DNA of 64,000 bases from NCBI GenBank assembly GCA_002747825.1, contig PDQQ01000011.1:78715-142714 (forward strand), given 5' to 3'. Below are positions 8,495-17,638 of the stretch, one piece after another (position 1 is the stretch's first letter; every line of letters starts with the position of its first letter). Made by a program: the position numbers and the translations under genes. The notes beneath the pieces were generated by a model. It made no database searches. It was not told the DNA's origin and saw only the letters and a program-made list of their open reading frames with translations. This DNA is from Deltaproteobacteria bacterium (GTDB lineage: Bacteria; Desulfobacterota; Desulfobulbia; Desulfobulbales; Desulfocapsaceae).

Positions 8495-9619
8495 ATGTCA
8501 AAATCAAGAGTGCTGGCTTTGTCCTTGGTCATTTTTCTTGGCTTTGCGGGACCCCTTGCTGCTGAAGAGACCTTGAAGGTCGGAGTGCAGGCTCCGATAA
8601 CCGGTTCTTACGCGAACGAAGGGCAGGGAATTGATCAGTCCGTACGTCTGCTTGCAGAACAGATCAACGCGAAAGGCGGGGTTATGGGGCGTCAGATAGA
8701 GGTCATCACCTGTGATGATGAAGGAACCGCGATGAAGGCGGCTATCTGTGCAAAAGACCTCGTAAACAAAGGGGTTTCTATGGTCATAGGCTCCTATACT
8801 TCTACCTGTGCCGAAGCTGCCCAGGCAACCTATTTCAGGGCCGGAGTCTTGCAGACAAGTGATGGAACCAGTGACTCCTTGACCAAGCATGGCTACTGGA
8901 CCTTTTTCAGGAACTCTTTTCCCAATAGCGCTGAGGCCACCTTCTCCGCCGATTATATGGTCAATGTGAAGAAGTACCAGCGTATTGCCATTCTTTCCGA
9001 TTTTTCCAGTTATGCTGATGGCCTGGCCAATTCCGTTGAAGAGGCTGTAAAGGCAGCCGGTGGTAATATCGTCGCCCGTGAGAAGGTAAAGGCCGGTTCT
9101 CAGAATTTTACACCGGTACTGACCCAATTGAAGTCGAAGAAGCCAGACGTTATTTTCTACGCCGGATACTATTCCGACGGTGGGCTTATCCGTTCTCAGC
9201 AGGTTGCTCTGGGAATCAAGGCCGATTTCATCGGTGGCGATGCCAACGACAACGTAGACTTCGTCAAGCTGGCTGGTAATGCTGCTGAAGGCGCCTTTAT
9301 CATCAACGTTCCCACCCCGGAGTTATTGCCCTATGATCTGGCCAAGGATTTCCTGAAGGCCTACAAGGCAAAATACAACATGATGCCGCCTTCTATCTGG
9401 ACCATCCTCAATGTGGACGGTATGCGGGCCTTTATCTATGCGATGGAAAGTAACCAGAGCTTTGATACCAAAAAGGCCGCAGATTTCCTGCATAACCTCA
9501 AGGAATATCCTGGAATCACCGGAAATATCGCCTTTGCCAAGGATGGGAACAGGGTCGGCAGCGGCTATATGACCTACGAGATTCAAAAAGACGGCAGCTA
9601 CAAGATTGTTCATAAGTAG
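8495..9619 (+). CDS. livK: Branched-chain amino acid ABC transporter, periplasmic binding protein
   Basis: 374 residues from the ATG at 8495, six bases after GGAGGT (8485-8490). Residues 1-23 are a signal peptide ending GPLAAEE. The mature protein is a type I periplasmic binding protein of the LivK/Leu-Ile-Val family: LKVGVQAPITGSYANEGQG at the start, LLAEQINAKGGVMGRQIEV, a substrate-cleft SYTSTCAEAA, and DVIFYAGYYSDGGLI in the hinge region. It captures branched-chain or other amino acids and delivers them to the LivHM channel encoded just downstream. Ligand specificity is uncertain because relatives also bind urea, amides or aromatics. A strong stem-loop follows the stop codon, so this gene is probably expressed above the permease genes. 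Confidence 0.92.
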   Translation: MSKSRVLALSLVIFLGFAGPLAAEETLKVGVQAPITGSYANEGQGIDQSVRLLAEQINAKGGVMGRQIEVITCDDEGTAMKAAICAKDLVNKGVSMVIGSYTSTCAEAAQATYFRAGVLQTSDGTSDSLTKHGYWTFFRNSFPNSAEATFSADYMVNVKKYQRIAILSDFSSYADGLANSVEEAVKAAGGNIVAREKVKAGSQNFTPVLTQLKSKKPDVIFYAGYYSDGGLIRSQQVALGIKADFIGGDANDNVDFVKLAGNAAEGAFIINVPTPELLPYDLAKDFLKAYKAKYNMMPPSIWTILNVDGMRAFIYAMESNQSFDTKKAADFLHNLKEYPGITGNIAFAKDGNRVGSGYMTYEIQKDGSYKIVHK

Positions 9620-9637
9620 AGGCCCCAGCATCTGATC

Positions 9638-9670
9638 TGCGCCCCAACCCTTTTCTCGGGTTGGGGTGCA
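9638..9670 (+). terminator. Strong stem-loop between livK and livH
   Basis: TGCGCCCCAACCC (9638-9650) pairs with GGGTTGGGGTGCA (9658-9670), a 13-bp stem with one G-T pair and a TTTTCTC loop. No T-run follows, so it is probably a partial terminator or a 3' RNase block that keeps livK mRNA more abundant than livHMGF. Confidence 0.72.
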
Positions 9671-9702
9671 ACTTGCCCTTCATCCCATTTAAAGATATAT
9701 TC

Positions 9703-10599
9703 ATGGACATTTTTTTTCAGCAGCTTGTAAATGGGCTCACCATAGGCTCGATGTTCGCGTTGATTGCCCTTGGTTACACTATGGTGTACGGCGTGATGAA
9801 GCTCATCAATTTTGCCCACGGTGATCTGGTCGCAGGCTCTGCCTTTGTCGGTCTGTTTGTCTTTTCGCAGCTCTTGGGTGGAGAAATTTCTCTCGTTGTG
9901 GTTCTGGGGGTTTTCCTGCTCACCATTGTTATTATCGCCGCGCTTGGCTTTGTCGTTGAACGGCTTGCCTACCGACCGCTTCGCCAGGCGCCACGGCTCT
10001 CTGCCGTTGTCTCTGCACTGGGTGCAAGCATGGTCATCCAAAACGGTATCATGCTCCTTTGGGGCCCGCAGATGCGTATATTCCCTGAGCTCTTGCCAAC
10101 CATTATCTGGGACATAAACGGCGTTGTGGTCAGTTTTATGCAGGTGCTGATTATGGTCTTGTCTACCCTGCTGATGATCGGGCTTTTTTTCTTTATCGAA
10201 AAGACAAAAATTGGCACGGCGATCAGGGCCAGTGCCATTGATCAGGATGCTGCCCGGCTTATGGGTATCAACGTCAACAGCATTATTGTTACTATTTTCC
10301 TGATTGGCTCATCGCTCGGCGCCGTCGGCGGTCTTTTTATTGGCCTCTATTACCGGGGTATTACCTTTAATATGGGTTGGCAGTATGGTCTGTACGCCTT
10401 TGTTGCGGCAATTATGGGTGGTATTGGCAACATCCCCGGGGCAATGCTCGGTGGTGTTCTGCTCGGCTTGTTCAATGCCTTTATCGCCGGGTATATCTCA
10501 AGCACCTGGGCGGATGCCTTTACCTTTATTCTTTTGATTGTGATTTTAATCGTCCGGCCAACAGGAATTCTCGGAGAGAGGGTTGCAGAAAAGGTATGA
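9703..10599 (+). CDS. livH: Branched-chain amino acid ABC transporter permease LivH
   Basis: 298 residues from the ATG at 9703 (MDIFFQQLVNGLTIG); an in-frame TTG at 9661 lies inside the preceding stem-loop and is rejected. It is a very hydrophobic protein with about eight membrane helices and the LivH hallmark GSMFALIALGYTMVYGVMKLINFAHGD near its start. The coupling loop to the ATPases is ASAIDQDAARLMGIN. MGGIGNIPGAMLGG is the conserved late motif. With LivM it forms the inner-membrane channel. It ends in an ATGA overlap with livM, indicating coupled translation. Confidence 0.93.
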   Translation: MDIFFQQLVNGLTIGSMFALIALGYTMVYGVMKLINFAHGDLVAGSAFVGLFVFSQLLGGEISLVVVLGVFLLTIVIIAALGFVVERLAYRPLRQAPRLSAVVSALGASMVIQNGIMLLWGPQMRIFPELLPTIIWDINGVVVSFMQVLIMVLSTLLMIGLFFFIEKTKIGTAIRASAIDQDAARLMGINVNSIIVTIFLIGSSLGAVGGLFIGLYYRGITFNMGWQYGLYAFVAAIMGGIGNIPGAMLGGVLLGLFNAFIAGYISSTWADAFTFILLIVILIVRPTGILGERVAEKV

Positions 10600-11546
10600 T
10601 AAAAAAACTTACACCTATCGGATATACGCTCTTTTTTGTGGTTATGGGGCTGTTGCCATTTTTTCTTGATTCAAGATGGCTTGCCGTGGCCACCACCTTT
10701 GTCATTTTTGCCATTGTCGCCCTGAGCCAGGATATTATTCTTGGCAAGGCTGGCATGTTTAATATGGGGCAGGCCCTGTTCTTTGGGCTTGGCGCCTATA
10801 CCAGTGCAATCTGCAATGCGGTGTTCCATATCCCGCTACTCTACACGCTGCCCTTTGCCATACTGGTTCCGGCTCTGTTTGGTATACTGCTGGCAGGGCC
10901 AATTATTCATCTGCGCGGCGATTATCTCCTTGTTGTAACCATTGGTTTTAATATCGTTTTTGTCCAGGCCCTGCAGAATAATCTTGGTGGGGTTACCGGC
11001 GGTCCCAACGGCATTTTCGGTCTCGATATGCTGGTGATACCTGGCCTTTCCGCATATCAGGAATATACACCTTTTTACGTCGCCCTTGCCGCCCTGTTGT
11101 TCACATTGTGGATTCTCCATAACCTTGAAACCAGCAAGATAGGTCGGGCCCTGCATTATCTGCGCGAAGATGATCTTGCAGCGGGAAGTATCGGTATCAA
11201 CACAAGGGTGTATAAGATTTTCGCCTTCTCTCTTGGTGCTGGTATCGCTGGCATGGCCGGTACCATCTACGCCAATCAGTATTCGGCTGTGAGCCCTGAG
11301 GGGTTTAACTTCATACAGTCGGTACTCTTTTTCAGCATAGTAATCGTTGGCGGTTCATCGGTTCCGGGCGTGCTGCTCGGGGTGTTTGTTATGTTTGTGC
11401 TCCCCGAAATATTCAGGGAGTTCGCAACCTGGAGATATTTTATCTTTGGTTTTGCGATGATTTTCACCATGATACTCCGTCCCCGGGGTATCTGGCCGGC
11501 CCAGTTTGGTCGTATCCCCAAAGCCTTTTTATCAACAGGGAAATAA
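10596..11546 (+). CDS. livM: Branched-chain amino acid ABC transporter permease LivM
   Basis: 316 residues from the ATG at 10596, which overlaps the livH stop by four bases. Family signatures are GKAGMFNMGQALFFGLGAYTS, GDYLLVVTIGFN, NNLGGVTGGPNGI and the ATPase-coupling loop ALHYLREDDLAAGSIGIN. About ten membrane helices are visible. It pairs with LivH to form the translocation path. The proposed start matches the usual LivM length. Confidence 0.93.
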   Translation: MIKKLTPIGYTLFFVVMGLLPFFLDSRWLAVATTFVIFAIVALSQDIILGKAGMFNMGQALFFGLGAYTSAICNAVFHIPLLYTLPFAILVPALFGILLAGPIIHLRGDYLLVVTIGFNIVFVQALQNNLGGVTGGPNGIFGLDMLVIPGLSAYQEYTPFYVALAALLFTLWILHNLETSKIGRALHYLREDDLAAGSIGINTRVYKIFAFSLGAGIAGMAGTIYANQYSAVSPEGFNFIQSVLFFSIVIVGGSSVPGVLLGVFVMFVLPEIFREFATWRYFIFGFAMIFTMILRPRGIWPAQFGRIPKAFLSTGK

Positions 11547-11549
11547 ACG

Positions 11550-12326
11550 ATGTCTGTAAATGAACTTGTTCTCACCAATGTAACCAAGCGCTTTGGTGGT
11601 CTTGTGGCGGTGGACAGCCTGAGCCTCTCTGTGAGGAAGGGGCAGATATACGGGTTGATTGGTCCGAACGGTGCCGGGAAAACCACGGCCTTTAACTGTA
11701 TCACCGGGATCCACGCCTGTGAGGAGGGTTCGATCCTCTGGCGTGGCGAAGAGATACGGATGCTGCCACCGCATCAGATTGTGCGGATGGGTATTGTCAG
11801 AACCTTCCAGACGATACGGCTGTTTAGTCAGATGAGTGTTGCTGAGAATGTGATGAGCGGCAGGCATATCAAGAGCAGTCAAAAACTCTGGAACGGCATC
11901 TTTCATACCCCCTGGTCAAAAAAGGATGAACTGAAAAACTGGATGGTTGTCTACTCTCTGCTCGATTTCTTTGATCTCAGGGACTATGCGACAATGCCTG
12001 TCGGTTCGCTGCCCTACGGTATACAGCGCCGCGTTGAAATGGCCAGAGCAATGGCGGTGGAACCGCATCTGCTGATTCTCGATGAACCGGCCGCAGGGCT
12101 CAATGATAAGGAAACCCAGGCCCTGACCGAGACAATATACAGGATTCGGGAAAAAGGTGTAACCATCCTGCTTATAGAGCATGATATGGAGCTGGTTATG
12201 GAGGTAACCGAATACCTGACTGTGATCAATTTCGGCAGTAAGATTGCAGAAGGAACACCGGCTGAGGTGCAGGAAAATCCTGCCGTCGTTGAGGCATATC
12301 TGGGGAGTGAAGACGATGACTTCTAG
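11550..12326 (+). CDS. livG: Branched-chain amino acid ABC transporter ATPase LivG
   Basis: 258 residues. Walker A GPNGAGKTTAFN at about residue 37, a degenerate signature LPYGIQRRVEMARAMA, and Walker B LLILDEPAAGLND. The AAGLN variant and the degenerate signature are normal for LivG. VRTFQTIRLFSQMSVAENVM is the family-specific Q-loop region. It starts three bases after livM ends and overlaps livF by 11 bases. It forms the cytoplasmic motor as a heterodimer with LivF. Confidence 0.94.
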   Translation: MSVNELVLTNVTKRFGGLVAVDSLSLSVRKGQIYGLIGPNGAGKTTAFNCITGIHACEEGSILWRGEEIRMLPPHQIVRMGIVRTFQTIRLFSQMSVAENVMSGRHIKSSQKLWNGIFHTPWSKKDELKNWMVVYSLLDFFDLRDYATMPVGSLPYGIQRRVEMARAMAVEPHLLILDEPAAGLNDKETQALTETIYRIREKGVTILLIEHDMELVMEVTEYLTVINFGSKIAEGTPAEVQENPAVVEAYLGSEDDDF

Positions 12327-13038
12327 CGATTCTCTGTTTCAAATCTCTGACCTTGAAGTTTCCTACGGCAGTATCGCGGCGATCAAAGGGATATCGTTGG
12401 AGGTACAGCGTGGCGAGATTGTCACCATTCTCGGCTCAAACGGGGCCGGTAAAACCACCACCATGCGGGCCATCAGTGGGCTGATTAAGGCAAAGGCCGG
12501 TTCGATTCTCTTCAATGGACAGGAGCTGACCAGACTCCCTGCCCATAAGATAGTCTCGCTGGGGATCTCCCATTCACCCGAAGGCCGGAGGGTGTTTAAT
12601 ATCCTCACCGTTGAGGAGAACCTCCTGCTGGGAGCCTATTCGCGGAGGCGTGTTGATCAGGATATACTGACTTGGGTATACGATCTCTTTCCAAGGCTTG
12701 AGGAGAGAAAGGCGCAGCTTGCAGGTACCCTCTCCGGCGGTGAGCAGCAGATGCTGGCCATCGGCAGGGCCCTGATGAGCAAGCCTGAATTTCTGCTTCT
12801 TGATGAGCCGAGTCTGGGGATTGCGCCTATCCTGGTCAAGGCGATTTTTTCGCAAATCCGCAAGATTGCAAACTCCGGAGTTACCGTTCTGCTGGTTGAG
12901 CAAAACGCCAGGGCCGCTCTGAAGCTTGCCAACAGGGGCTATGTTCTTGAGGTGGGCAACATTGTCCACTCTGGAACCTCTGAAGAGCTGTTGAATTCAG
13001 AGCGTATCCAGGAGGCCTATCTGGGCAAAAAGAAGTAA
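12316..13038 (+). CDS. livF: Branched-chain amino acid ABC transporter ATPase LivF
   Basis: 240 residues from the ATG at 12316, inside the end of livG (11-base overlap, different frame). Walker A GSNGAGKTTTMRA, signature LSGGEQQMLAIGRALM, Walker B LLLDEPSLGIAP and H-loop VEQNARAALKLA are intact. SHSPEGRRVFNILTVEENLLLG is typical LivF. It is the last gene of the liv operon. A weak CCTG/CAGG hairpin followed by TTTTT at about 13047-13077 might end the transcript. Confidence 0.94.
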   Translation: MTSSDSLFQISDLEVSYGSIAAIKGISLEVQRGEIVTILGSNGAGKTTTMRAISGLIKAKAGSILFNGQELTRLPAHKIVSLGISHSPEGRRVFNILTVEENLLLGAYSRRRVDQDILTWVYDLFPRLEERKAQLAGTLSGGEQQMLAIGRALMSKPEFLLLDEPSLGIAPILVKAIFSQIRKIANSGVTVLLVEQNARAALKLANRGYVLEVGNIVHSGTSEELLNSERIQEAYLGKKK

Positions 13039-13144
13039 ATTATTCCCTGTTTTTTTATCGAATCCAGGTTTTTCAAGGAGACTTCCTTGTAGTATTGTTC
13101 CTCTTCTCGTGCGTGGGAGCTGTCAGGCTAATGCTGTTTTCCGT

Positions 13145-13717
13145 CTATTGCCGCGGGGGAAACTGCTTGAGCACCTCTGCGACCAGTCGGGCTGCTCTCT
13201 GGTTGCGCTGGGCTGGCTTCAGGTTGTGTCTGATCTCTTCTGCCCCTTTTCCCTTCCAGATAAGATCTTGGCTCTGGGCGTCGTAGACCAAGATGGTCAG
13301 TTGCCCGTATTGGCTTTGACGAACACCTTGTCCGTAAGTTATCGCCGTGCCGCCAAAACCGTCCCAACTGCCAAAACCAAAACCGACAGCAGGGGTAATC
13401 GTCTCATTTACAAGCTGGATGAGCTCTCTGTACTCGCAGAAGACCAGGACGTCTGGCGTTGTGGAGAGCTGAAAGCCCTTGTCTTGTAAATTTTGATCAA
13501 TGGCCGCCTGGAATCTCTTGCCAATCAGCCCGTCTTCAAGAAAAAGGTTCCCCTTTTTTGAATCATCGTCGGACTCACAGCTGGTTTTCCAGTTGTATGC
13601 CTTTAGTGCTGCAAAATCGTAACTTGTATCAAAATCCTGCTGTACCTGTACCGTTGAGCAGGCGCTGATAAGGACCATCCAGATAAGGCCAAGAGCAGTA
13701 ATAGCTTGTTTTTTCAC
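13145..13717 (-). CDS. DUF4136-domain lipoprotein
   Basis: 190 residues from the GTG at 13717, selected because GGAG lies nine bases upstream and because it gives a clean lipoprotein signal: KKQAITALGLIWMVLISAC, lipobox ISAC with the lipidated cysteine near residue 19. The mature part (VQVQQDFDTSYDFAALKAYNWK, FQAAIDQNLQDKGFQL, QLTILVYDAQSQDLIWKGKG) is the DUF4136 pattern, a periplasmic or outer-membrane lipoprotein family of unknown function. It lies 327 bases downstream of lepA on the same strand but probably has its own promoter. Confidence 0.82.
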   Translation of the reverse strand: MKKQAITALGLIWMVLISACSTVQVQQDFDTSYDFAALKAYNWKTSCESDDDSKKGNLFLEDGLIGKRFQAAIDQNLQDKGFQLSTTPDVLVFCEYRELIQLVNETITPAVGFGFGSWDGFGGTAITYGQGVRQSQYGQLTILVYDAQSQDLIWKGKGAEEIRHNLKPAQRNQRAARLVAEVLKQFPPRQ

Positions 13718-14044
13718 GATGTCTGTCTCCTTGAGGTGGCAGCTATTTGCATTTTTGCAATAAAGCCTGTGGAATTGAGATATGTTACCTCTTTTAGACA
13801 TTGTAGAATATACAGCGACAAAAACCAAGAGAACCTTGAAAATTGCAGTTCTTTCGCTGTTTATAGGCTCAGCCTGAACTTGCCATCTGTTGAAAAAACG
13901 GGAGTTTACAACACCCTGTAGGATGAGTTGCCGTGAATATCCCAGAGGGAGTACGCGCTCAGGCTCCCTTTGAGATGCCAGAAAATTGGCGGCCTGGCAG
14001 TCCGTTGGCAGGGGCTCGGTAAAGAGCTTGTTTTGTATTGTTGT
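13718..14044. other. Intergenic region between lepA and the DUF4136 gene
   Basis: 327 bases with no supported gene. A small inverted repeat (TTGCA-TTTT-TGCAA, about 13747-13760) and an AGGGAG/CTCCCT inverted repeat (about 13947-13970) are present, neither with a T-run. It probably holds the lepA transcript end and the lipoprotein promoter. Confidence 0.35.
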
Positions 14045-15838
14045 CTACTGGTCCGATTTAAGAACCGCCAAAAAGGCCGTCTGCGGAATATCGACGTTTC
14101 CCACCGTTTTCATTCTTTTTTTGCCGGCCTTCTGCTTTTCGAGAAGTTTTCGTTTTCGAGTGATATCACCGCCATAGCATTTTGCCGTAACATCCTTTCT
14201 CAGTGCCGAGACATTGGTTCGCGCGATAATGGTGCCGCCGGTTGCGGCCTGGATGGCAATCTTGAACATCTGTCGGGGTATCTCTTCTTTGAGCATCTCG
14301 CAGGCGTGCAGACCGCGGGCCCTTGCGTTGTTGCGATGCACAAGCTGGGACAGGGCATCAACACTCTCACCGTTGACAAGAATGTCGAGTTTTACCAGAT
14401 CACTCTTACGATAATCGAGGATTTCGTAGTCAAAAGAACCGTAGCCCTGGGTTATCGATTTGAGACGGTCGTAAAAGTCGTAGATCACATCTGCCAGAGG
14501 CAGTTCGCATTGCAGCTCGATCCTGCCTGGTGTGGGGTAGTGAAAGGTGGTGTTTTCTCCGCGCCGTTCCATACAAAGGGTCATCACGGCCCCCATATAT
14601 CGCTCGGGCATAAGGATGGTTGCCTTGATAAAGGGTTCTTCAATTTTTTCGATATGCACTGGATTTGGGTAATGAGCTGGATTGTCGACATTTTTTACGG
14701 TCCCATCGGAGAGGGTCACCCTATATTGTACCGAAGGAACGGTCAGGATAAGGGATATGTCAAACTCGCGCTCGAGACGCTCTTGTACAACCTCAAGATG
14801 GAGAAGCCCCAAAAAGCCACAGCGAAAACCAAAGCCAAGCGCGGCTGACGAGTCCTTTTCAAAGGTGAGGGCTGCATCGTTGAGCTTAAGTTTTTCGAGG
14901 GCTGCGGCAAGGGGTTCGTAGTCATCGGTGGAAATCGGATAGAGCGAGGAAAAAACGACCTGTTGAACCTCCTTGAATCCGGGAAGCGGTTTTGCGGCCG
15001 GCCGGTCGGTGGTGGTTATTGTATCACCCGGTCTTGTGTCTTCGACGGTCTTTATTCCGGCAAGTATATAACCGACCTCTCCGGCGGTGAGCTGTTTGGT
15101 TGGCTGGCGCTTCAGTTTGAACAGACCGACCTCATCGACCTTGTACTCTTTACCGTTTGACATAAAGCGGATGCTGTCTCCGGCCGAAACCCGGCCTTCG
15201 ACAATACGAACAGAGATCAGGGTCCCCCGGAAAGAGTCATAGTTGGCGTCAAAAATCAGGGCCTGCAAGGGTGCATCGGGATCCCCCTCGGGGGCCGGTA
15301 AATCGCTGACAATGGCCTCCAGGATACCTTCGACACCGGTTCCAATTTTGGCAGAACAATATTGAACATTTGCGCTATCAAGGCCAAGATCCTCTTCAAT
15401 CTGCAGGGCAACGGCCTCTGGATCTGCCGAAGGCAGGTCAATCTTGTTGACAACCGGAATAAGTTCGAGATCGTTTTCCATGGCAAGATACAGATTGGCC
15501 AGGGTCTGGGCCTCAACCCCCTGGGCAGCGTCAACGAGCAGCAGGGCTCCTTCACAGGAGCTCAGGGCGCGGGAGACCTCATAGCTGAAGTCGACATGTC
15601 CGGGTGTATCAACAAGATTGAGGATATACTCCCTGCCATCCCTGGCGGTATAGGGCAGACATATCGTCTGACTCTTGATGGTTATCCCACGTTCTCTCTC
15701 GATATCCATTGAGTCGAGCAGCTGATCCTTGAAATCCCGCTCCGAGACCATATTACAGAGCTGGATCATACGATCGGCAAGGGTCGATTTGCCATGGTCT
15801 ATATGTGCAATTATACTGAAATTTCGTATGTTTCTCAT
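14045..15838 (-). CDS. lepA: Elongation factor 4 (LepA)
   Basis: 597 residues from the ATG at 15838 ([16 protein letters not shown]), the usual LepA start and length; an in-frame TTG 36 bases upstream is less likely. This translational GTPase back-translocates or remodels ribosomes and assists initiation. G1 is [10 protein letters not shown], switch II is VDTPGHVDF, and G4 is [21 protein letters not shown] is the switch I region. The LepA-specific C-terminal domain ends [32 protein letters not shown], which separates it from EF-G. It is divergent from rpoH, with about 480 bases between the start codons. Confidence 0.96.
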   Translation of the reverse strand: MRNIRNFSIIAHIDHGKSTLADRMIQLCNMVSERDFKDQLLDSMDIERERGITIKSQTICLPYTARDGREYILNLVDTPGHVDFSYEVSRALSSCEGALLLVDAAQGVEAQTLANLYLAMENDLELIPVVNKIDLPSADPEAVALQIEEDLGLDSANVQYCSAKIGTGVEGILEAIVSDLPAPEGDPDAPLQALIFDANYDSFRGTLISVRIVEGRVSAGDSIRFMSNGKEYKVDEVGLFKLKRQPTKQLTAGEVGYILAGIKTVEDTRPGDTITTTDRPAAKPLPGFKEVQQVVFSSLYPISTDDYEPLAAALEKLKLNDAALTFEKDSSAALGFGFRCGFLGLLHLEVVQERLEREFDISLILTVPSVQYRVTLSDGTVKNVDNPAHYPNPVHIEKIEEPFIKATILMPERYMGAVMTLCMERRGENTTFHYPTPGRIELQCELPLADVIYDFYDRLKSITQGYGSFDYEILDYRKSDLVKLDILVNGESVDALSQLVHRNNARARGLHACEMLKEEIPRQMFKIAIQAATGGTIIARTNVSALRKDVTAKCYGGDITRKRKLLEKQKAGKKRMKTVGNVDIPQTAFLAVLKSDQ

Positions 15839-16106
15839 GGTTACTATTGTAACAGGAAATCTGTATACAGCCAAGTTTTTTAGCGTACAGAGGTGGCTTA
15901 CCTTCTCGTCTTTGCAGCCATTTCGTATGGCTGCCGAGATGTCTACAGTAGAACGAGAAGAGAATCAAGCTCTCTCTTTTGTCAATCTTTTCAAAAAGAG
16001 CTCAGCGAGTGCGGATATTTCATGATCTGTTTGGGAAATGGCCGTCCATCTGTTTGATTGGCTGAGGCAGCATATCCGAGACAAAAAAATAGTGCTGGTT
16101 CGTATA

Positions 16107-16135
16107 TTGCCAACCCAAACCACATAAACTATGCT
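16107..16135 (+). promoter_or_regulatory. Probable sigma-70 promoter of rpoH
   Basis: TTGCCA (16107-16112), 17-base spacer, TATGCT (16130-16135). The predicted start near 16142 would give a 5' leader of about 175 bases before rpoH. No heat-shock type (-35 CTTGAA, -10 CCCCAT) promoter was noticed. Confidence 0.5.
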
Positions 16136-16318
16136 ATACTACTGTAGTTTATTACTGCTGAAGTAAAAATTACGGTTACTTGACGAGATCGTTGTACTTG
16201 TCTTTGGAAAGAGTGCTTTTCGCGACTCTTTGGTTTTCGGCTATCTGGAGACATCTTGTTTGAGGTGGTTGTCTTTTTACCTGGAGAGCTTTTACCCAGG
16301 CTGTCGGGGTGTAATTGT

Positions 16319-17332
16319 ATGAAGAACAAAAACAGAGATAAAGATATAGATACACCTGTAGAAGAAGAGAAGGGAGAAGAGTTTGAATCGCCAACCGGGG
16401 CCTACGAAAATCCTCTGGTTTCGATCTCAGATGATGAAAACCTTCCGGCGCTGAGTAATCCGGCCCTTCATCGGTATTTACAGGAAATCAGCCAATACGA
16501 ATTGCTGAGTCGTGAGGAGACCGATGAGCTGGCAATCCGCTTTCGGGAGAAAGGTGATCAGGATGCGGCCTACCGCCTTGTCAGCTCTAATCTGCGGCTT
16601 GTTGTCAAGGTGGCGATGGATTTTCAAAAGTACTGGATGCAGAACTTTATGGATCTGATCCAGGAAGGCAACGTCGGCCTGGTGCAGGCCACCAAGAAGT
16701 TTGATCCCTATCGCGGGGTGAAATTTTCCTACTATGCCGCCTATTGGATACGCGCCTATGTCCTTAAATTTATTATGGATAACTGGCGCCTTGTGAAGAT
16801 AGGTACCACTCAGGCCCAGAGAAAGCTCTTTTTTAGTTTAAACAAGGAAAGGAAGTTGCTCGAAGGCCAAGGCTTCAAGGCAGAGCCAAAGCTTTTGGCG
16901 CAAAGGCTCAACGTGAAGGAGCGGGAAGTCGTTGAGATGGGCCAGAGAATGGATAATTGGGACGTCTCTCTGGAAAGTCCGGTACGTTCCGACTCGAGCG
17001 ATGAGCAAAAAAGTTTTCTGCCAAGCAACGGTCCCGGGATTGAGGCCACGGTCGCCAGTAAAGAGATCAAAACCAAGCTGAATGAACTACTCAACGTGCT
17101 GAAGGACAAGCTCAACGAGAAGGAAAAAATGATACTCGAGGAACGGCTTCTCACCGATGAGCCCATGACCCTGCAGAACATTGCCGATAAATTTGATATT
17201 TCCCGTGAACGGGTTCGCCAGATAGAGGGAAATCTTCTGAAGAAGATGAAAAAATATCTTGAGGCTGAGATGCCCGATATTGTGGATTATTTTGATGGTG
17301 AGCGTATTGTCGTTCCTTCTCCTTCAAACTAA
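16319..17332 (+). CDS. rpoH: Alternative RNA polymerase sigma factor, sigma-32 (RpoH) type
   Basis: 337 residues from the ATG at 16319; an upstream in-frame ORF extension to 16256 is unlike sigma factors. Region 1.2/2.1 is LSNPALHRYLQEISQYELLS, region 2.4 is KFSYYAAYWIRAYVLKFIMDNW. The RpoH box QRKLFFSLNKERKLL directs this to the heat-shock sigma group. Region 4.2 is TLQNIADKFDISRERVRQIE. The N-terminus (about 40 residues, KNKNRDKDIDTPVEEEKGEE) is unusually long and charged compared with E. coli RpoH. It should direct transcription of chaperone and protease genes. A long leader may allow temperature control of translation, which cannot be judged by eye. Confidence 0.92.
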   Translation: MKNKNRDKDIDTPVEEEKGEEFESPTGAYENPLVSISDDENLPALSNPALHRYLQEISQYELLSREETDELAIRFREKGDQDAAYRLVSSNLRLVVKVAMDFQKYWMQNFMDLIQEGNVGLVQATKKFDPYRGVKFSYYAAYWIRAYVLKFIMDNWRLVKIGTTQAQRKLFFSLNKERKLLEGQGFKAEPKLLAQRLNVKEREVVEMGQRMDNWDVSLESPVRSDSSDEQKSFLPSNGPGIEATVASKEIKTKLNELLNVLKDKLNEKEKMILEERLLTDEPMTLQNIADKFDISRERVRQIEGNLLKKMKKYLEAEMPDIVDYFDGERIVVPSPSN

Positions 17333-17638
17333 CCGGCATGGCTGGGCCAGACAGCCTGCAGGTTACAATGAAGAATGAGGCCGGAACCTGGGGGCAGCCC
17401 CTATGTCTCCGAACAGGGTGTAATATAAATTCAACCTCGAATAATTGGTTTTTAGCCAATCTTTATCTCCGTCGAAATTGTATTCTTGGAATATCAGCCA
17501 TATCTGCGAAATTTTTTGTCTTGATTTTGATTGAGAAAGCTCATTTTTCAGAAAAAAAATTTTGCTGTCTGAGAAGTTTCGTTTATCGCTCCCAACAGAT
17601 ATGACAGAGACAACTATTAAACCTAAAACAGAGAAACC
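17333..17638. other. Intergenic region between rpoH and the aminotransferase gene
   Basis: 306 bases. Nothing coding is supported. A compact GGGG-CCCC hairpin at about 17390-17402 lacks a T-run. The AT-rich stretch from 17500 to 17630 probably carries the promoter of the next gene. Confidence 0.35.
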
